From the NCBI GenBank assembly GCA_007135295.1, contig SLJD01000415.1:1-6268 (forward strand): a stretch of 6,268 bases of DNA, written 5' to 3'. This DNA is from Phycisphaerales bacterium (GTDB lineage: Bacteria; Planctomycetota; Phycisphaerae; Phycisphaerales; SM1A02). Each line of letters opens with the position of its first letter. Within the stretch, counting starts at the first letter, position 1. Below the pieces are notes generated by a model. That model was given only the letters and a program-made list of their open reading frames with translations, was not told the DNA's origin and did no database searches. Positions 4,427-6,268 of the stretch are shown here, in pieces. The position numbers and the translations under genes were made by a program.

Positions 4427-5533
4427 TCAGGCGCCGAGGGGTTCGAAGCTCAGGTCGTGCGCGTCGGCGACGGGCTTGTTCGTCAACAGGCCGCGGTTCG
4501 TGTTGATCGCGTTGGCGAAGTGGTGGTCGCGGGCGGCGAGTTCATCGGGGCCGAGGTCGGCGAGTTTGAGCATCCACGGGGCCGTCGCGTTGGTCAGGGC
4601 CTGTGTCGCCGTCCGCGCGACGGCGCCGGGCATGTTGCCGACGCAGTAATGCACAACGTCGTCGACGGTGTAGATCGGGTTGGAGTGCGTGGTCACCTTG
4701 GCCGTTTCAACGCAGCCGCCCTGATCGATCGCGACGTCGACGATGATCGAGCCGGGTTTCATGTGCTGCAGATCGTCGCGGGCGATGAGGTGCGGGGCCT
4801 TCGCGCCGGGGACGAGGACCGCGCCGACGACGAGGTCCGCCCAGCGCAGATGCTCGCGGATCGCCTGCGGATCGGAGTAGATCGTCGTGACGTTCTTCGG
4901 CATGAACTCGTCGAGCTCGCGGAGCCGGTCGATGTTAATGTCCATCATGACGACCTTTGCGCCCATGCCGGCCGCGACGGACGCCGCGCACGTGCCGACG
5001 ACGCCGCCGCCGATGACGAGCACATGGCCCGGCTCGACGCCCGGCGTCCCGCCGAGCAGCACGCCGCGGCCGCCCTGCGGTCGTTCGAGGTATTTGGCGC
5101 CTTCCTGAATGGAGAGTTTGCCGGCGATCTCGCTCATCGGCGTCAGCAGCGGCAGGTGGCCGTGATCGTCGGTGAGCGTTTCGTAGGCGACGGAGACGCA
5201 CTTGCTGTCGAGGCAGCCGACGGTCAGGTCCTTGCTCGCGGCGAAGTGGAAAAAGGTGAAGACGATCTGGTCTTCCCGGATCATGCGGATCTCGTCCGGC
5301 TGGGGCTCTTTGACCTTGACGATCATCTCGGCCCGGGCCCAGACCTCGTCGGCGGTGTCGATGATGGTCGCGCCGGCGGCCTGATATTCGCTGTCATCAA
5401 ACCCGCTGCCGACGCCCGCGCCGGACTGCACGATGACGTCGTGGCCGCGCTGGACGAGCATTTCCGCCCCCACCGGACGCATGCCCACGCGGTATTCGTC
5501 GGGCTTCACTTCCGTCGGCACGCCAACAATCAT
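4427..5533 (-). CDS. ald: alanine dehydrogenase
   Basis: This 368-residue cytoplasmic enzyme (EC 1.4.1.1) interconverts L-alanine, NAD+ and water with pyruvate, ammonium and NADH, letting cells use alanine as carbon and nitrogen source or, in reverse, fix ammonium. It begins MIVGVPTEVK, the usual family start, and its key residues fall at the numbers known for the Mycobacterium enzyme: Arg15 and Lys75 (pyruvate binding), His96 (catalytic, in FTFFHFAAS), the nucleotide-binding GGGVVG at 175-180 with Asp198 for the NAD ribose, and Asp270 in VAIDQGG. Other family landmarks are EGAKYLE, and HYCVGNMPGAVARTATQALTNAT near the end, where GAVA replaces the commoner GAVP. Family length is about 370, so it is complete. 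The frame extends back to a GTG at 5620, but the ATG at 5533 has GGAGGT 7 nt upstream and gives the matching residue numbers. It is transcribed alone, divergent from the gene at 5824. Confidence 0.97.
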   Translation of the reverse strand: MIVGVPTEVKPDEYRVGMRPVGAEMLVQRGHDVIVQSGAGVGSGFDDSEYQAAGATIIDTADEVWARAEMIVKVKEPQPDEIRMIREDQIVFTFFHFAASKDLTVGCLDSKCVSVAYETLTDDHGHLPLLTPMSEIAGKLSIQEGAKYLERPQGGRGVLLGGTPGVEPGHVLVIGGGVVGTCAASVAAGMGAKVVMMDINIDRLRELDEFMPKNVTTIYSDPQAIREHLRWADLVVGAVLVPGAKAPHLIARDDLQHMKPGSIIVDVAIDQGGCVETAKVTTHSNPIYTVDDVVHYCVGNMPGAVARTATQALTNATAPWMLKLADLGPDELAARDHHFANAINTNRGLLTNKPVADAHDLSFEPLGA

Positions 5534-5540
5534 TCGGTTG

Positions 5541-5546
5541 ACCTCC
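5541..5546 (-). promoter_or_regulatory. Shine-Dalgarno site deciding the ald start
   Basis: On the minus strand this reads GGAGGT, 7 nt before the ATG at 5533. It settles the start against the in-frame GTG at 5620, which would add 29 residues with no family counterpart. Confidence 0.75.
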
Positions 5547-5591
5547 AGAGTTCCCAAACATCGCCGCACCAATCGCGGCTGATCGGCCACG

Positions 5592-5597
5592 ATGATA
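5592..5597 (-). promoter_or_regulatory. possible -10 element of ald
   Basis: The minus strand reads TATCAT here, the same hexamer as the candidate ahead of the lipoprotein gene, and would give a leader of about 50 nt. No convincing -35 box is visible. Confidence 0.22.
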
Positions 5598-5664
5598 ACG
5601 CCGAGCCCCTCGATCAGCACGCGGGTCGGTCGGTGGCGGGGGCGGGCTCAAAGTTCGGTCCATC

Positions 5665-5676
5665 CCCCCGAAGGGG
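5665..5676 (-). other. small C(TTCG)G tetraloop hairpin in the divergent spacer
   Basis: On the minus strand CCCC-TTCG-GGGG forms a 4-bp stem closed by the very stable UUCG tetraloop. It lies about 130 bp upstream of ald, upstream of the candidate -10, so it may not be transcribed. There is no T-tract. Confidence 0.25.
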
Positions 5677-5767
5677 TGTGGTGGCCCGTTCGAGCCGTTT
5701 CACGGTGATTCCGGGACGTGCGCGGCCTGGCCGCGGCGGGCGGGGGTTCGTCGGGTTGGGGATGTTG

Positions 5768-5776
5768 TGCTACGAT
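5768..5776 (+). promoter_or_regulatory. possible extended -10 promoter of the secreted protein gene
   Basis: TGC followed by TACGAT forms an extended -10 (TG-n-TACGAT), 47 bp before the ATG at 5824. A weak -35-like TTCGTC lies at 5747-5752 with an 18-bp spacer. Position and local drop in GC content fit a promoter. Confidence 0.35.
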
Positions 5777-5823
5777 TGCGTTTTGTTCGCGAAACGGCTT
5801 TGTATTGATCAGAGGATCCGATC

Positions 5824-6268
5824 ATGTCCAGAATGTCCGCGCAAACTTCTGCGCAGTTGCTGGCCTGCGGGCTCGTCGCGGGGGTCGGCCTGTCGCCGAT
5901 GGCCCGCGCTGCCAACAACGAGATCGCCGACCTTGACTCGGTGCTGGAAGAGCTGAACGACCACGGCACGATCAACGTCACCCGCGGCGCACGCAGTTAC
6001 GAGATCATTTTCGATGCGTACCTCGACCTGACCGAACCGCCGTTCGAGATCGGCGAGTTTTTCAACCTGCGGACCATCCACCCGGACATGGATGACTGGG
6101 CCGAGGTCGTCGACTGGGCCGAGTCCAACCCCCAGATGGTCGACGCCCTCGCCGAGGGCAAGGACCGGACGGTCTTCGGCATGCCGTACGGCCGGGAGAA
6201 CGTCGACGGCATCCACCGCGACGCGGGGCTGTACACGGCGATCGCCGTCGAAGACCTCGACGAAGGCA
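5824..6268 (+). CDS. secreted protein of unknown function, N-terminal part, cut by window edge
   Basis: The frame is open for 148 codons to the window end. The N-terminus looks like a Sec signal peptide: Arg3, a hydrophobic core at about 12-24 (LLACGLVAGVGL), then A27-R-A29 with predicted cleavage before Ala30. The mature part is acidic and rich in Asp, Glu, Trp and aromatic residues (LDSVLEELNDHG, SYEIIFDAYLDLTEPPFEIGEFFNLRTIHPDMDDWAEVVDWAESNP, VFGMPYGRENVDGIHRDAGLY), which suggests a folded globular extracytoplasmic protein, but I recognise no family. The start is supported by AGAGGA at 5811-5816, 7 nt upstream; a second ATG three codons later is less well spaced. It is divergent from ald with a 290-bp spacer that holds both leaders and nothing else obvious. 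The function cannot be named without the rest of the gene. Confidence 0.8.
   Translation, partial: MSRMSAQTSAQLLACGLVAGVGLSPMARAANNEIADLDSVLEELNDHGTINVTRGARSYEIIFDAYLDLTEPPFEIGEFFNLRTIHPDMDDWAEVVDWAESNPQMVDALAEGKDRTVFGMPYGRENVDGIHRDAGLYTAIAVEDLDEG

Noticed and set aside
2..5533. Functional link between the P1 aminopeptidase and alanine dehydrogenase through alanine use
   Set aside because: The genes are more than 3.6 kb apart with four genes between, three of them on the opposite strand, so no shared regulation is visible.
5534..5620. 29-residue N-terminal extension of alanine dehydrogenase from a GTG
   Set aside because: The ATG at 5533 has a strong GGAGGT site, and numbering from it places Arg15, Lys75, His96, Asp198 and Asp270 exactly at family positions.
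5806..5824. TGATC/GATCA inverted repeat around the ribosome binding site of the secreted protein gene
   Set aside because: A 5-bp AT-containing stem with a 9-nt loop is too weak to argue for translational control.
5857..5871. Possible lipobox LLAC at residues 12-15 of the secreted protein
   Set aside because: The residues before it are polar (SAQTSAQ) and give no hydrophobic core, whereas a normal Sec core and an A-R-A cleavage site follow.
4403..5956. A 517-codon open frame on the plus strand covering the whole ald gene
   Set aside because: It is the antisense shadow of ald. Its product is a low-complexity run of Val, Arg, Asp, Gly and His typical of reverse reading of a GC-rich gene, while the minus strand has all catalytic residues of alanine dehydrogenase.

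Overview
This is an ordinary-looking chromosomal stretch from a GC-rich bacterium. I infer a planctomycete, possibly of the Phycisphaerae, with low to moderate certainty. The reasons are the single-gene layout with long spacers, the small lipocalin-like lipoprotein, and a 515-residue membrane-anchored protein whose C-terminal module (HG-x-P-E-x-L-x-x-L-V-P, then L-Y-S-x-G-x-N-G-x-D-D-G-G) is a pattern I associate with planctomycete proteins. No 16S gene or other decisive phylogenetic marker is present. I see no RNA gene, mobile element, CRISPR array or phage gene.

Layout from left to right. (1) Minus strand, 2-784: the N-terminal part of a DmpA/P1-family aminopeptidase, cut by the window edge just after the self-cleavage Gly-Ser. 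(2) Minus strand, 836-1417: an unrecognised 193-residue protein with two membrane helices. It lies 51 bp upstream of the peptidase gene and is probably co-transcribed with it. (3) A divergent spacer, then on the plus strand 1580-1888 a 102-residue Rieske ferredoxin. (4) Plus strand, 2073-2528: a small lipoprotein with a lipocalin-like C-terminal half. (5) A 247-bp spacer holding a long bulged hairpin, a possible intrinsic terminator, a perfect 16-bp palindrome and a short tandem repeat. (6) Plus strand, 2776-4323: the 515-residue single-pass membrane protein. (7) A hairpin-rich convergent spacer, then on the minus strand 4427-5533 a complete alanine dehydrogenase whose catalytic residues all fall at the reference-family positions. 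(8) A 290-bp divergent spacer, then on the plus strand from 5824 to the window end the N-terminal part of an unrecognised secreted protein.

The genes do not form an evident pathway. The peptidase can release N-terminal amino acids and alanine dehydrogenase can deaminate alanine to pyruvate, but they are far apart and separately transcribed, so a link is only conjecture. No undescribed multi-gene system stands out. The points most worth a second look are the peptidase's apparent Tyr-to-Lys change at a catalytic position, the structured spacer ahead of the 515-residue protein, and the two or three proteins with no recognisable family.
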